Positions 1 through 9,061 of a DNA stretch of 64,000 bases are shown here, piece by piece; the stretch's first letter is position 1; each line of letters begins with the position of its first letter. This stretch comes from Massilia sp. erpn. Its GTDB lineage: Bacteria > Pseudomonadota > Gammaproteobacteria > Burkholderiales > Burkholderiaceae_D. The notes beneath the pieces are model-generated. The model was not told the origin of the DNA. It was given only the letters and a program-made list of their open reading frames with translations, and did no database searches. Both the position numbers and the translations under genes were made by a program. Location of the stretch: positions 1,054,001 through 1,118,000 of the forward strand of contig NZ_CP053748.1 in assembly GCF_024400215.1 (NCBI RefSeq), in the 5' to 3' direction.

Positions 1-161
1 AATTGCGAAGGCGCGCTGCCATAGGCGATGCGGCGCGCGGGCGGCGCGCCATCCAGCGCCAGATAGTCTTGCAGGTTCATGGGCCTTGTGACGACAGCGC
101 CGGCGCCGGGGCGGCCGTCATCGGCAACAGAAAGCAGGGGCTTACGGACTTGCTTCAGCAT
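1..161 (-). CDS. Partial hydrolase-like protein, N-terminus only
   Basis: This is the first 53 codons of a leftward gene that runs off the left edge. From the ATG at 161 the protein begins MLKQVRKPLLSVADDG and reaches RRIAYGSAPSQ at the edge. The DYLAL...RRIAYG...P pattern resembles the start of secreted or cytoplasmic alpha/beta hydrolases (esterase/lipase type), but the catalytic part lies outside the window. The 161 start is chosen because AAGGA sits five bases upstream. A second in-frame ATG at 80 has no good ribosome site but would give a start closer to family length. The gene is separated from the helicase by a terminator and a large inverted repeat, so it probably has its own promoter. 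Confidence 0.45.
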   Translation of the reverse strand, partial: MLKQVRKPLLSVADDGRPGAGAVVTRPMNLQDYLALDGAPPARRIAYGSAPSQ

Positions 162-240
162 GAGAATCCTTGCGGGTAGTCGGGCCAGCCCGCAGCATAG
201 CGCGTTGTGGGGCGGATGTCATTTCGGGTGCGTAGCGGAA

Positions 241-365
241 CCTGTCTGAAAACACTGCCTGAAATTGTCTGAATCTGTCTGATTTTGTTTGAGACGGATG
301 CAGCTTGGCAAATGCAAACAAGTCCAGACAAATTCAGGCAAAAGCAGGCAGTCATTTCAGACAGA
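241..365. repeat. 51-bp imperfect inverted repeat built of phased TGYYTGA heptamers
   Basis: The left arm (241-291) and right arm (315-365) are each 51 bases, and about 40 of 51 positions are complementary. The left arm carries TGTCTGA at 243, TGCCTGA at 256, TGTCTGA at 266 and 276, and TGTTTGA at 286. The right arm carries the complements at about 324, 334, 344 and 357. Spacing is 13-10-10-10 and mirrors on the other arm, so the heptamers lie on one face of the helix. It lies in the upstream region of the leftward gene starting at 161. It could be a multi-site operator or a long RNA hairpin. No protein is known to me for this motif. Confidence 0.7.
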
Positions 366-412
366 TTCCGCGAGGGAGCCGAAAACACAAGCCGGTACAA
401 CAGATACCTGTG

Positions 413-443
413 GCGAATAAAAAAACCGGCCAACGGCCGGTTT
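413..443 (-). terminator. Rho-independent terminator after the DEAD-box helicase
   Basis: Perfect 10-bp stem AAAACCGGCC / GGCCGGTTTT (421-430 with 434-443) and a 3-base loop. On the minus strand the stem is followed by a run of T. It lies about 20 bases past the helicase stop codon and ends leftward transcription. Confidence 0.85.
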
Positions 444-465
444 TCCTAAGCGGGAAGCCGAAAGA

Positions 466-2673
466 TCAGCCCTGCTTCTTGCTCTTGGCGCCAGGCTTGC
501 CAGCAGATGGCTTGCCGGCGGCCGGCTTTTTAGGCGGCGTGTGTTTTTCCGACTGCGGCGGCATCTTGTCGGCGAGGCTGATGCGCAGCTGCTGGCCGCC
601 CACCCACACCTTGCCCAGATGCTTGAACAGATCGGGCGGCATGCCGTCCGGCATTTCCAGCACCGAGTGGTCGTCGAAGATTTCGATGCGGCCGATGAAT
701 TTGGCTTCCAGGCCCGCCTCGTTGGCGATGGCGCCCACCAGATTGGAGGCCGTCGCCGCGTGCTGGCTGCCCACTTCCACGCGGTAAGCGCGCATCGGGA
801 TATTCAGCTTGCCCGGCTTTTCCTTTTTCTTCTTGGCTGGCGCCTCGTCGAACATCGGCTCCTCGTCATCCTCGCGCGGCGTGGCGGCTGGCGCCGGCTT
901 GGCCTTCTTCGGCGCGGGCGCTGCAGCGGCGGCAGGTTTGGCTGCAACGGCAGGCGCTTCGCCATCGCGGCTGATGCTCAGCGCCTGGCCCGCCACACGG
1001 ATGCCCGCCAGCGTCTCCAGGGTCTCGGTGTTCAAATCCTCGGGCATATCGAGCACGGTGAAATCGTCGAAGATTTCGATGCGGCCAATGTATTTGGAAT
1101 CGATGCCGCCTTCGTTGGCGATGGCGCCCACGATATTGCCCGGCTTGACGCCGTGGCGGTAGCCCACTTCAATACGGTAGGTCAGCATGCCCGGATCGGG
1201 TGCGCGCGGCGTGCGCTCCTTCTTGGCGAAGCGTTCGCCACGGTCGGGACGCTCGCCGCGATCAGGACGTTCACCGCGCTCGGGACGGTCGCCCTGCTCG
1301 CGCTGTGGACGGCCATCGTCGTGCCAGCCGGTTTCGCGTTTCTTGTCCAGCATCAGAGGCTTGTTCCCGCGCGCCATCTTGGCCAGGGCCGCCGCGATTT
1401 CCAGCGCCGGCACATTGTGCTCGCTCTCGTAGGATTCGATCAGCGACTGGAACTCGTCCAGGCCGCCCTGCGCCAGCACCTCGCTGATCTCGTCCTTGAA
1501 GCGGGCGATGCGCACATCGTTGACCGCCTGCAGTGTCGGCAGTTCCATCATGCCGATCGGCTGGCGCGTGGCGCGCTCAATGGATTTCAGCAGATTGCGC
1601 TCGCGCGGCGTGATGAACAGGATCGCTTCGCCGCTGCGGCCGGCGCGGCCGGTACGGCCGATACGGTGGGTATAGCTTTCCGCGTCATACGGCACATCGT
1701 AGTTGATCACGTGGCTGATGCGCTCCACGTCCAGGCCGCGCGCCGCCACGTCGGTCGCCACCAGGATGTCGATCTTGCCATCCTTGAGCTGGCCGATGGT
1801 GCGCTCGCGCGAAGCCTGCTGCATGTCGCCGTTGATGGCGGCGGCCGAGAAGCCGCGCGCCAGCAGGCGTTCGGCCAGTTCCTCGGTGCCCAGTTTGGTG
1901 CGCGAGAAAATGATCATGCCGTCGAACGGCTCGGCTTCCAGGATGCGGGTCAGCGCGTCCAGCTTGTGCATGCCGCTCACCAGCCAGTAGCGCTGGCGGA
2001 TGTTTTCGGCGGTGCCGGTCTTGGCGGCCACGGTCACTTCGGCCGGATTGCGCAGATAGGTGGTGGCGATGCGCTTGATCTGCGACGGCATGGTGGCCGA
2101 GAACAGCGCGGTCTGGCGCGTTTCCGGCGTCTCCTGCAGGATGCGCTCGACATCGTCGATAAAGCCCATGCGCAGCATTTCGTCGGCCTCGTCGAGCACC
2201 AGGGTTTTCAGTTCGGACAGGTCGAGCGAGCCCTTGTCCAGATGGTCGATCACGCGGCCAGGCGTGCCCACCACCACGTGCACGCCGCGGCGCAGGGCCG
2301 ACAGCTGCGGGCCGTAGCTTTGGCCGCCGTAGATCGGCAGCACGTGGAAGCGCGGGATGTGCGCGGCATAGCGCTGGAAAGCTTCCGCCACCTGGATCGC
2401 CAGCTCGCGCGTGGGCGCCAGCACCAGCGCCTGCGGCTTGACCTGTTTGGTATCGATGCGCGACAGGACCGGCAGGGCGAAGGCCGCCGTCTTGCCGGTG
2501 CCGGTCTGGGCCTGGCCCAGCACGTCACGGTTGTCGAGCAGATAAGGGATGGTGGCAGCCTGGATCGGCGAAGGCGACTCGTAGCCGACCTCCTTCAAAG
2601 CCTTGATCAGGGCTGGACTCAGATTCAGGTCGGTAAACAGGGTTGGGGCAGGATTTGGAGCTGTTGCAGTCAT
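466..2673 (-). CDS. DEAD-box ATP-dependent RNA helicase with two DbpA-type RNA-binding domains
   Basis: A 735-residue cytoplasmic RNA helicase of the DeaD/CsdA class, which unwinds RNA duplexes in ribosome assembly, mRNA decay and cold adaptation. Visible motifs are the Q motif (residues 33-43), AQTGTGKT (55-62), PTREL (88-92), DEAD (161-164), SAT (192-194), and later ARGLD and HRIGRTGR. After a charged linker with repeated RGERPD units there are two related DbpA RNA-binding domains, at about 500-570 and 628-699. Both contain NxVGAIANE and IGRIEIFDD. The second is followed by a Lys/Pro/Ala-rich tail. E. coli DeaD has one such domain, so the duplication is notable. The SDR gene lies upstream on the same strand, and a strong terminator follows. 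Confidence 0.93.
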   Translation of the reverse strand: MTATAPNPAPTLFTDLNLSPALIKALKEVGYESPSPIQAATIPYLLDNRDVLGQAQTGTGKTAAFALPVLSRIDTKQVKPQALVLAPTRELAIQVAEAFQRYAAHIPRFHVLPIYGGQSYGPQLSALRRGVHVVVGTPGRVIDHLDKGSLDLSELKTLVLDEADEMLRMGFIDDVERILQETPETRQTALFSATMPSQIKRIATTYLRNPAEVTVAAKTGTAENIRQRYWLVSGMHKLDALTRILEAEPFDGMIIFSRTKLGTEELAERLLARGFSAAAINGDMQQASRERTIGQLKDGKIDILVATDVAARGLDVERISHVINYDVPYDAESYTHRIGRTGRAGRSGEAILFITPRERNLLKSIERATRQPIGMMELPTLQAVNDVRIARFKDEISEVLAQGGLDEFQSLIESYESEHNVPALEIAAALAKMARGNKPLMLDKKRETGWHDDGRPQREQGDRPERGERPDRGERPDRGERFAKKERTPRAPDPGMLTYRIEVGYRHGVKPGNIVGAIANEGGIDSKYIGRIEIFDDFTVLDMPEDLNTETLETLAGIRVAGQALSISRDGEAPAVAAKPAAAAAPAPKKAKPAPAATPREDDEEPMFDEAPAKKKKEKPGKLNIPMRAYRVEVGSQHAATASNLVGAIANEAGLEAKFIGRIEIFDDHSVLEMPDGMPPDLFKHLGKVWVGGQQLRISLADKMPPQSEKHTPPKKPAAGKPSAGKPGAKSKKQG

Positions 2674-2765
2674 GGCGGCACTCGCTTAAAAATTATTGTT
2701 CGAATCGCCTAATGCGACAGAAAGCCTCTAGTTTACTCTTTCCAGCGCTTCCAGTCCCGGAAATA

Positions 2766-3575
2766 TCAGCTGTGCGGCCGCGCTTCAGCCTTGACGGCCG
2801 CCATTGCCATGTTTTCCACCAGGCCCGGCGCGATCAGTTTCAGCCAGCGTCCCAGCTTGCCTTTGACCGTCATCACCACCTCGCGCTTGCGCCCCGCCAT
2901 GCCGGCCAGGATCAGCGCCGCGCACTCTTCCACCGGCATGGCCGCCTCCTCTTTCAGGCTGCTGGCGCCCAATTCGCCGCCGGCCGCGTTGAAGCCGCGA
3001 TACCGGATGCGCGTCGCCACCACGCCCGGATAAGCGGTGGTGACGCTGACCCCGTGCGGTTTCAATTCGGCGCGCAGGCTCTCGAAAAAGCCGGCCATGG
3101 CGAATTTGCTGGCGCCATAGGCGGTGCGTCCCGGCACACCCACCAGGCCGGCCAGCGAAGCCACCGCCACCACTTGGCCGCGCGACTGCTTGAGCCAGGG
3201 CAGGGCCGCATGGGTGCACCACACGCTGCCCCACAGGTTCACGCGCATCAAGTCCTCGTACCAGCCCAGATCCTGCACGTCCTCGAACAGGGCGTGGCCG
3301 GAGCGCCCGGCATTGTTGATCAGCGCATCGATGCGGCCGAAACGCCCGGCCGCCGCCGCGATCAGGCGGCGGCACTGCTCCTGCACGCCAACGTCGGTGG
3401 CCTGCACCAGCACCTGGGCGCCGTCCGCCTGACACTGCCGCGCCACCTCCTGCAGGGCGGCGCCATTGCGCGCCGCCAGCACCAGCGCCAGGTCGCTGCC
3501 ATGGCGCCGCGCCAGCTGGCGCGCCATTTCCGCCCCGATGCCGTCGGATGCGCCGGTAATCACGATGACTTGCAT
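2766..3575 (-). CDS. Short-chain dehydrogenase/reductase (SDR)
   Basis: A 269-residue classical SDR that oxidises or reduces an unknown alcohol/carbonyl substrate with NAD(P). The cofactor motif TGASDGIG is at residues 7-14 and NNAG at 87-90. The catalytic Ser140, Tyr153 and Lys157 (YGASK) are all present. The frame is open further upstream, but the start at 3575 is clear because AAGGAGGA lies seven bases before that ATG and the protein then begins directly with the Rossmann beta strand (MQVIVITGAS). It is divergent from the M28 peptidase (107-bp gap) and upstream of the helicase on the same strand. The substrate cannot be read from sequence. Confidence 0.9.
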   Translation of the reverse strand: MQVIVITGASDGIGAEMARQLARRHGSDLALVLAARNGAALQEVARQCQADGAQVLVQATDVGVQEQCRRLIAAAAGRFGRIDALINNAGRSGHALFEDVQDLGWYEDLMRVNLWGSVWCTHAALPWLKQSRGQVVAVASLAGLVGVPGRTAYGASKFAMAGFFESLRAELKPHGVSVTTAYPGVVATRIRYRGFNAAGGELGASSLKEEAAMPVEECAALILAGMAGRKREVVMTVKGKLGRWLKLIAPGLVENMAMAAVKAEARPHS

Positions 3576-3681
3576 GCCGTCCTCCTTGTCAAAAGATGAT
3601 ACTTGTATGCTAAGCCATTTTTGCCGTGGCGGATCGGGTAAGATGCCGGCTGACCTTTCCATTCCCTTCACTGGAGAAGCA

Positions 3682-5310
3682 ATGCGCAAGCCCCTTCCGG
3701 CCCTGCTGGCCGCCCTCTTCCCTATCCTGAGCCAGGCCGCCGCGCCGGCCGCGCCCACCGTGCAGGCCGCGCCGCTGCGCGCCCACCTGGCCTTCCTCAG
3801 CCACGACCTGCTGGAAGGGCGCGGCACCGGCCAGCGCGGCGGCGACCTGGCCGTCAGCTATCTGGAAACCCAGGCCGCCGCCATCGGCCTGCAGCCGCTG
3901 GCCGATGGCACGTACCGCCAATCGGTGAAGATCGAGGGCAGCAAGCTGCTGCCGGAAAGCTCGGTGCGCTTCGAAGTGGGCGACAAGAGCATCACACCCG
4001 TCGTCGGCAAGGACATCGTCTTCGGTACCGCCAGTGGCCGCAGCAATATCGCCTTCAGCGCGCCGCTGCTGTTCGTCGGCTACGGCGTGAACGCGCCGGA
4101 AGAGCGCTGGGACGATTACAAGGGCCGCGAAGTCAAAGGCAAGATCCTGGTCATGATGGTCAACGACCCGCAGCCCACGGCCGAGGAACCGAACCGTTTC
4201 GCCGGCAAGGCTTACACCTACTATGGCCGCTGGCTGTACAAATTCGAGGAAGCGGCGCGGCGCGGCGCGGCCGGCGTGCTGCTGATCCACACCACGCCGT
4301 CGGCCTCCTATCCCTGGAGCGTGCCGGCCAATGGCTTCAGCCACGAGCGCTTCCACCTGGCCGGCCCCGGCAACCAGATGGAAGGCTGGCTGCATGAGGA
4401 CACGGCGCGCGAACTGTTCGCCGCCGCCGGCCAGGACCTGGACAAGCTGCGCGCCCAGGCCGAGTCGCGCGAGTTCCAGCCGGTCGACCTGCGCATCCGC
4501 GCCAAGGCCGAACTGCGCAGCAGCATCCGCCAGGTCGAGCAGTTCAATGTGATCGGCATCGTGCCCGGCACCGACCCGCAGCTGAAGGAGGAAGCCGTGG
4601 TGTATTCGGCGCACTGGGACCATCTGGGCATGGACGAGAATGTGCGCGCAGGCGACCGCAGCGACCATATCTGGAATGGCGCCATCGACAACGCCTCCGG
4701 CACGGCTGCCCTGCTGGCCATGGCCGCCGCCGCGGTCAAGCATCCGGCGCGGCGCGCGCAGGTGTTCCTGTGGCCGGCGGCCGAGGAACAAGGCCTGCTG
4801 GGCAGCGCCGCCTATGTGCGCAGTCCCGCCGTCCCGCTGGCGAAGACGGCGGCCGACCTGAATCTGGACAGCATGAACTTCGCCGGCCGCACCAAGGACA
4901 TCGGCGTGGCCGGGGCCGAGCGCAGCAGCCTGTATGAAACGGCGGGCCAGGTGGCCAAGCAGATGGGCATGAAGCTGGCGCCCAGCATCCCCGACCTGTC
5001 CGGCGCCTACTTCCGCGCCGACCACTTCAACTTCGCCAAGGCTGGCGTGCCGGCCTTCAACGTCGGCTCCGCCGTGTTCTCCGGCGACGGCCACTTCGAA
5101 TTCGCCCACCAGCATGCCGAACAGGCCGCCCAGATCGTCGGCTTCAAGCAGCACTACCACCAGGTCACGGACGAATACCAGCCCGGCTGGGACTTGAGCG
5201 GCATGCTGCAGCAAGCCCAATTCACCTTGAATCTCGGCTACGCCGTCGCCAACACCCCCGCCCTGCCGCGCTGGAAAGCCGGCGAAGCCTTCGGCCGCGT
5301 CCCGCGCTAA
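3682..5310 (+). CDS. Secreted M28-family zinc metallopeptidase
   Basis: A 542-residue exported peptidase with a signal peptide (MRKPLPALLAALFPILSQAAA) and an inserted PA domain (about 130-270) before the catalytic core. M28 enzymes are co-catalytic di-zinc aminopeptidases or carboxypeptidases. The expected ligands are visible: His311 and Asp313 in SAHWDHLG, Asp336 in AIDNASG, the catalytic Glu368 with ligand Glu369 in AAEEQG, Asp396 in LNLDS, and His491 or His493 near the C-terminus. The chosen ATG has GGAGAAG upstream and opens the signal peptide. The gene ends beside a palindromic repeat that separates it from the convergent SRPBCC gene. Confidence 0.9.
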   Translation: MRKPLPALLAALFPILSQAAAPAAPTVQAAPLRAHLAFLSHDLLEGRGTGQRGGDLAVSYLETQAAAIGLQPLADGTYRQSVKIEGSKLLPESSVRFEVGDKSITPVVGKDIVFGTASGRSNIAFSAPLLFVGYGVNAPEERWDDYKGREVKGKILVMMVNDPQPTAEEPNRFAGKAYTYYGRWLYKFEEAARRGAAGVLLIHTTPSASYPWSVPANGFSHERFHLAGPGNQMEGWLHEDTARELFAAAGQDLDKLRAQAESREFQPVDLRIRAKAELRSSIRQVEQFNVIGIVPGTDPQLKEEAVVYSAHWDHLGMDENVRAGDRSDHIWNGAIDNASGTAALLAMAAAAVKHPARRAQVFLWPAAEEQGLLGSAAYVRSPAVPLAKTAADLNLDSMNFAGRTKDIGVAGAERSSLYETAGQVAKQMGMKLAPSIPDLSGAYFRADHFNFAKAGVPAFNVGSAVFSGDGHFEFAHQHAEQAAQIVGFKQHYHQVTDEYQPGWDLSGMLQQAQFTLNLGYAVANTPALPRWKAGEAFGRVPR

Positions 5311-5454
5311 TGCCTCCACCGCCCAGCCCGTGTCCACCAAGGGGTCAGACCCCAATTGGACACGGGCTCGTCAGTAGCTCCGTCTTGCCGGTATGGCTGT
5401 GTTCGTGTCCGAAAGGGGTCTGACCCCACGGTGGACACTGGCTCGGCGGTGGGA
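5311..5454. repeat. Bipartite palindromic intergenic repeat, GGGGTCAGACCCC type
   Basis: It fills the gap between two convergent genes. The left unit (about 5311-5370) and right unit (about 5404-5453) are reverse complements of each other: CCACCGCC, AGCC, GTGTCCACC, GGGGTCAGACCCC, GGACAC. Each unit is itself a hairpin, with GTGTCC/GGACAC as the outer stem and GGGGTC/GACCCC as the inner stem. The architecture matches the GGTGTCAGGCACC family found at five other places in the window, but the sequence differs. It probably acts as a two-way transcription stop or a REP-like element. Confidence 0.8.
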
Positions 5455-5868
5455 TCAGGTGCTGAGCTGGCGCTCGAGGTTGTCGAGGGCGGCGCGGTAG
5501 AAGTTGCGGAAGATGTCGACCATGGCCTGCTCGTCGGCGGCGGCGGAGTCGAAGTCGCAGGACCATTCGATGACGCTGCGCCCCGGCCCGGCCGCCGTCA
5601 CGTCGAGCGTGGCGAAGTAGCGCGTCACCGGCAGCGGCGAGTCGATAATCGAGTAGGTATAGGTCTGCTCGCTTTCGCTGTAGTACTCGAGCCGTTCGAC
5701 GATGACGATGCCGTCACCTGTCGTCAGGCGGCGCAGGCGGCCGCCCTGCTCCAGCTGGCTGCTGGCGATGGACCCGGTCCACTGTGCCAGGGAATCGAAA
5801 CCGCTGATGGTTTGCCAGACTTGCGCCGCCGGCAGATTCAGCGCGGCGCTGATCGATACGATGGACAT
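5455..5868 (-). CDS. SRPBCC-family protein (polyketide cyclase/dehydrase-like)
   Basis: A 137-residue START-like helix-grip protein. It has the usual opening (alpha helix with AAQVWQTISGFDSLAQWTGSI), the beta strand pattern YTYSIIDSPLPVTRYFATLDV, and the C-terminal helix with FRNFYRAALDNLERQL. Such proteins bind hydrophobic ligands, and many serve as lipid carriers or cyclases, but the ligand here is unknown. AGGAG lies seven bases before the ATG. It is convergent with the M28 peptidase across a palindromic repeat. Confidence 0.8.
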   Translation of the reverse strand: MSIVSISAALNLPAAQVWQTISGFDSLAQWTGSIASSQLEQGGRLRRLTTGDGIVIVERLEYYSESEQTYTYSIIDSPLPVTRYFATLDVTAAGPGRSVIEWSCDFDSAAADEQAMVDIFRNFYRAALDNLERQLST

Positions 5869-5950
5869 GCTTGCTCCTGTAAGCGTGAAATTTCGAGGAC
5901 GCTAACATTAGCATATTAACAAGCCCGCTGCGCGTCCGCCCCCCAAAATT

Positions 5951-8815
5951 TCAGATGGCCTGGCCCAGCATGCGGTCGGCCTGCGCGCCGCGTTCGGCCG
6001 CCTGGCGCGCCTCGTGCGCGTCCAGCACCGCCAGGAAGTCGGCGGCCGGCACCGGGCGGCTGAAGTAATAGCCCTGCATCTGCTGGCAGCCGTGCTGGCG
6101 CAGGAAGTCGAGCTGCTGGCGCGTTTCCACGCCTTCCGAGATCACCTCCAGTTTCAGGTTGCTAGCCAGGGCGATGATGGTCATCACGATGGCCGCGTCG
6201 TCGGCGTTCTCGGTGACGTCGCGCACGAAGGTCTGGTCGATCTTCAGCACGTCGATGGCGAAGCGCTTCAAATGCGCCAGGCTGGAATAGCCGGTGCCGA
6301 AATCGTCAATCGCCAGTTTCACGCCCAGTTTCTTCAATTCGTGCATGACGCTGATGGCATGCTCGATATCGTTCATCACCTGGCTCTCGGTCAGCTCCAG
6401 CTCCAGGCAGTGCGGCGCCAGGCCGGTTTCGGCCAGCGCCGCCGCCACCGACTGCACGAAGTCCTGTTCCGCCATCTGGCGCGCCGACACATTCACCGCC
6501 ACGCGCAGCTCGCCCTTGCCCAGACGCTGCCAGGCCAGGGCCTGGGCGCAAGCGGTGCGCAGCACCCAGGCGCCGAGCGGCACGATCAAGCCGGTTTCCT
6601 CGGCCAAGGGAATGAAGCGGTTGGGCGCCACCATGCCCAGCTCCGGATGCTGCCAGCGCACCAGCGCTTCCATGCCCACGATGCGGCCGCAGGCGATGTC
6701 GACCTGGGGCTGGTAGTGCAGCACGAATTCGCGCCGCTCCAGCGCCTGGCGCAGCGCGCCTTCGATCAGCAGGCGCTCGCCAAGCTGCTCGTTGAGGGCC
6801 GCCGTGTAGAACTGGTAGTTGTTGCCGCCCATTTCCTTGGCGCGGTACATGGCGATGTCGGCGCGCTCCATCAGGATGCCGGGATCGGCGCTGTCGGCCG
6901 GATAGACGGCGATGCCGGCGCTGCCGCTGAGGAAAATTTCGGCCTCGTCCAGCAGCAGCGGCGCGGCCAGCGCTTCCAGCACGCGCTGCACCTGCTCCGC
7001 GCGCGGCGTCAGCGTACCGTGTTCGGGCAGCAGCATCAGCGCGAATTCGTCGCCGCCGATGCGCGCCACCGTGTCGACCGGGCGCACGGCCTGCTGCAGA
7101 CGCTGCGCCACCGCCTGCAGCAGGCGGTCGCCGCCCTTGTGGCCCAGATGGCTGTTGGTGAACTTGAAGCGGTCCAGATCGAGCGAGACCAGCCACAGCG
7201 AATGGCGCTTGCGCGCCGAATGGGTGATGGTCTGGCGCAGGCGGTCCTGCAGCAGCAGGCGGTTGGGCAGGCCGGTCAACGCGTCGTGCATGGACTGGTG
7301 GTGCAGCTCGGACTCGTAGGCCTTCATCGCCGTGATGTCGTGCTGGATCGAGACATAGTGGGTGACCGTACCCTGTTCGTCGCGCACCGGCGAGATATAG
7401 ATTTCGTTCCAGAAGGCCGTGCCGTCCTTGCGGTAGTTGCGCAGGATGGCGTGGCCGTCGCGCTGCTCGCGGATGGCGCTGCGCACCTCGACCGCGCCCG
7501 GCTGCTCGGTATCGTCGCCATGCAGCAGGCGCGGGCTGCGGCCCAGGATCTCGGCCGCGCCATAGCCGGTGATGCGCTCGAAGGCGCGGTTCACGTAGAC
7601 GGTGGGATTGCCCGGCTGCGCCGCCGTGATCACCACGGCATTCGTGCTCGATTCGATGGCGCGCTCGCGCAGCAGCAGTTCGCGGTTCAATTCCTTCAGC
7701 TGCGCGGTGCGCTCCTCCACATGGCGCTGGATCACGCGGTTGCGCAGCGACAGGGTGCGCATATAGGCCGCCCCCAATCCCGTCAGCAGCAGGCCCAGGG
7801 CCAGGGTCGAGAGCGAAGCCAGATGGTCGCTCAGCAGCACCTCGTCTCCCGGCGCCGCCGCCACGCGCCAGCTCTGGCCCGCCACGTCGAAGCTTTGCCG
7901 CAGCGGCGCCGCGCGGCCCGGATACAGCCAGCGCGGCAGCGTGCCCTGGCCGGACGGCGCTTCGGCCGCCGCATACAGCGGCTGCTCGCGCTGGCCGTTC
8001 GCCGCGGCGGCATACACGTTCAGGCTCATGCCCTGGTTGGGACGCAGGCCGGCCGCTTCAAACACCTTGGCGATCATATCGGCCGGGCGCAGCACGATGG
8101 CCGTCTCGCCGATCACGGCGGCGCGCCGCTGCACCAGGCTGGCCAGCTCGGCGCCGTAGCGGTAGACCGGCATCGAGATCACCACGCCCACGCGCGGCTC
8201 TGGCCCCTCGACCAGCGCCACCAGCTGGCCGGCCGCCGGCAGGCCGGTATCGTAGGCATGCTGGCGCACTGCCTCGCCATACGCCGGATACAGGGTATCC
8301 AGGCCGAGCGCCATCTCATTGCCCTGCAGCGGTTCCAGATACTCGATCACACGGTAGCGCGCGCGTTCGCCGGCCGTCACCGCCACGCCATCGCGCATCT
8401 CGGTCAGGCGCGCCTCGGCCTGGAAGCCGCGCAGGCGCGCCTCGAAGGCCGGGCGCTCGGCCGCGTCGATAAAGCGCAGATAGCTGGCGCTCTGCACATA
8501 AGGGTAGTAGGCCAGCGTGGGCTGGGTGAAGCGGCGGAATTCCTCGCGGCTCACTTCCATATGGCTGGCGAACAGCTGGTTGACGGCGCGCAGGCTGCCG
8601 ATGGCATTGTCCACGCCCTCCTTCAGCGCCCACAGGCGCACATGGGCGCGCTGCTGGAAGGCCAGTTCCAGCTTGTCCTGCTCCAACCGGCTGATGCCGG
8701 CAAACAGCAAGCCCGTCAGGCTCAGGCCCGACAGCAGGACCAGGGTCACTGGACGCGGCCAGCCAGATTTGCCTGGGGCTCGGACAGTTGGCGCGGATGG
8801 AATGGTGTCGCTCAT
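5951..8815 (-). CDS. Membrane CHASE-PAS-GGDEF-EAL c-di-GMP enzyme
   Basis: A 954-residue inner-membrane protein that senses a periplasmic ligand and makes and/or degrades cyclic di-GMP. Order: TM1 at about 22-40, CHASE domain about 70-310, TM2 about 330-350, coiled coil, PAS domain about 385-500 (ERITGYGAAEILGRSPRLL), GGDEF at about 587-591, EAL domain from about 690 with EALVRW near 714. GGDEF is intact, and an RPVD inhibitory site lies five residues before it. The EAL half keeps ELELTES, DDFGTGYSS and KIDQTFV, so phosphodiesterase activity is likely. Which activity dominates cannot be told. It is a single gene, divergent from the host-attachment-like gene. Confidence 0.92.
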   Translation of the reverse strand: MSDTIPSAPTVRAPGKSGWPRPVTLVLLSGLSLTGLLFAGISRLEQDKLELAFQQRAHVRLWALKEGVDNAIGSLRAVNQLFASHMEVSREEFRRFTQPTLAYYPYVQSASYLRFIDAAERPAFEARLRGFQAEARLTEMRDGVAVTAGERARYRVIEYLEPLQGNEMALGLDTLYPAYGEAVRQHAYDTGLPAAGQLVALVEGPEPRVGVVISMPVYRYGAELASLVQRRAAVIGETAIVLRPADMIAKVFEAAGLRPNQGMSLNVYAAAANGQREQPLYAAAEAPSGQGTLPRWLYPGRAAPLRQSFDVAGQSWRVAAAPGDEVLLSDHLASLSTLALGLLLTGLGAAYMRTLSLRNRVIQRHVEERTAQLKELNRELLLRERAIESSTNAVVITAAQPGNPTVYVNRAFERITGYGAAEILGRSPRLLHGDDTEQPGAVEVRSAIREQRDGHAILRNYRKDGTAFWNEIYISPVRDEQGTVTHYVSIQHDITAMKAYESELHHQSMHDALTGLPNRLLLQDRLRQTITHSARKRHSLWLVSLDLDRFKFTNSHLGHKGGDRLLQAVAQRLQQAVRPVDTVARIGGDEFALMLLPEHGTLTPRAEQVQRVLEALAAPLLLDEAEIFLSGSAGIAVYPADSADPGILMERADIAMYRAKEMGGNNYQFYTAALNEQLGERLLIEGALRQALERREFVLHYQPQVDIACGRIVGMEALVRWQHPELGMVAPNRFIPLAEETGLIVPLGAWVLRTACAQALAWQRLGKGELRVAVNVSARQMAEQDFVQSVAAALAETGLAPHCLELELTESQVMNDIEHAISVMHELKKLGVKLAIDDFGTGYSSLAHLKRFAIDVLKIDQTFVRDVTENADDAAIVMTIIALASNLKLEVISEGVETRQQLDFLRQHGCQQMQGYYFSRPVPAADFLAVLDAHEARQAAERGAQADRMLGQAI

Positions 8816-9061
8816 CTAAAACAAGGGAAAACACCAGATTAGCATGGATTGACCGTCCTCCCTGGCCGCGCTGGCTCGGCATGCCCCGATCGCGGCACTT
8901 TTTCGCCCTCCCGTGTTTCATATACCACATAGCAATTTCATGTATTACAGGGAAAGATTGTGGCCGGCTCCGTCTGCGCTGCGCCACCCCGCCGGCACGC
9001 GGCATATACTGGGTTTCCCCGCGCCGGGGGTGGCGGCGCAAGCGAGCATGAGGAGGCAGGG

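Noticed and set aside
541..2712. Long open frame on the plus strand opposite the DEAD-box helicase
   Set aside because: The minus-strand frame encodes all helicase motifs. High GC at third positions leaves the opposite frame open; its product is His/Ala/Arg-rich with no family pattern.
6014..8842. 942-codon open frame opposite the CHASE-PAS-GGDEF-EAL gene
   Set aside because: Same GC artefact. The minus strand has all GGDEF and EAL motifs, and the plus-strand product has a biased composition.
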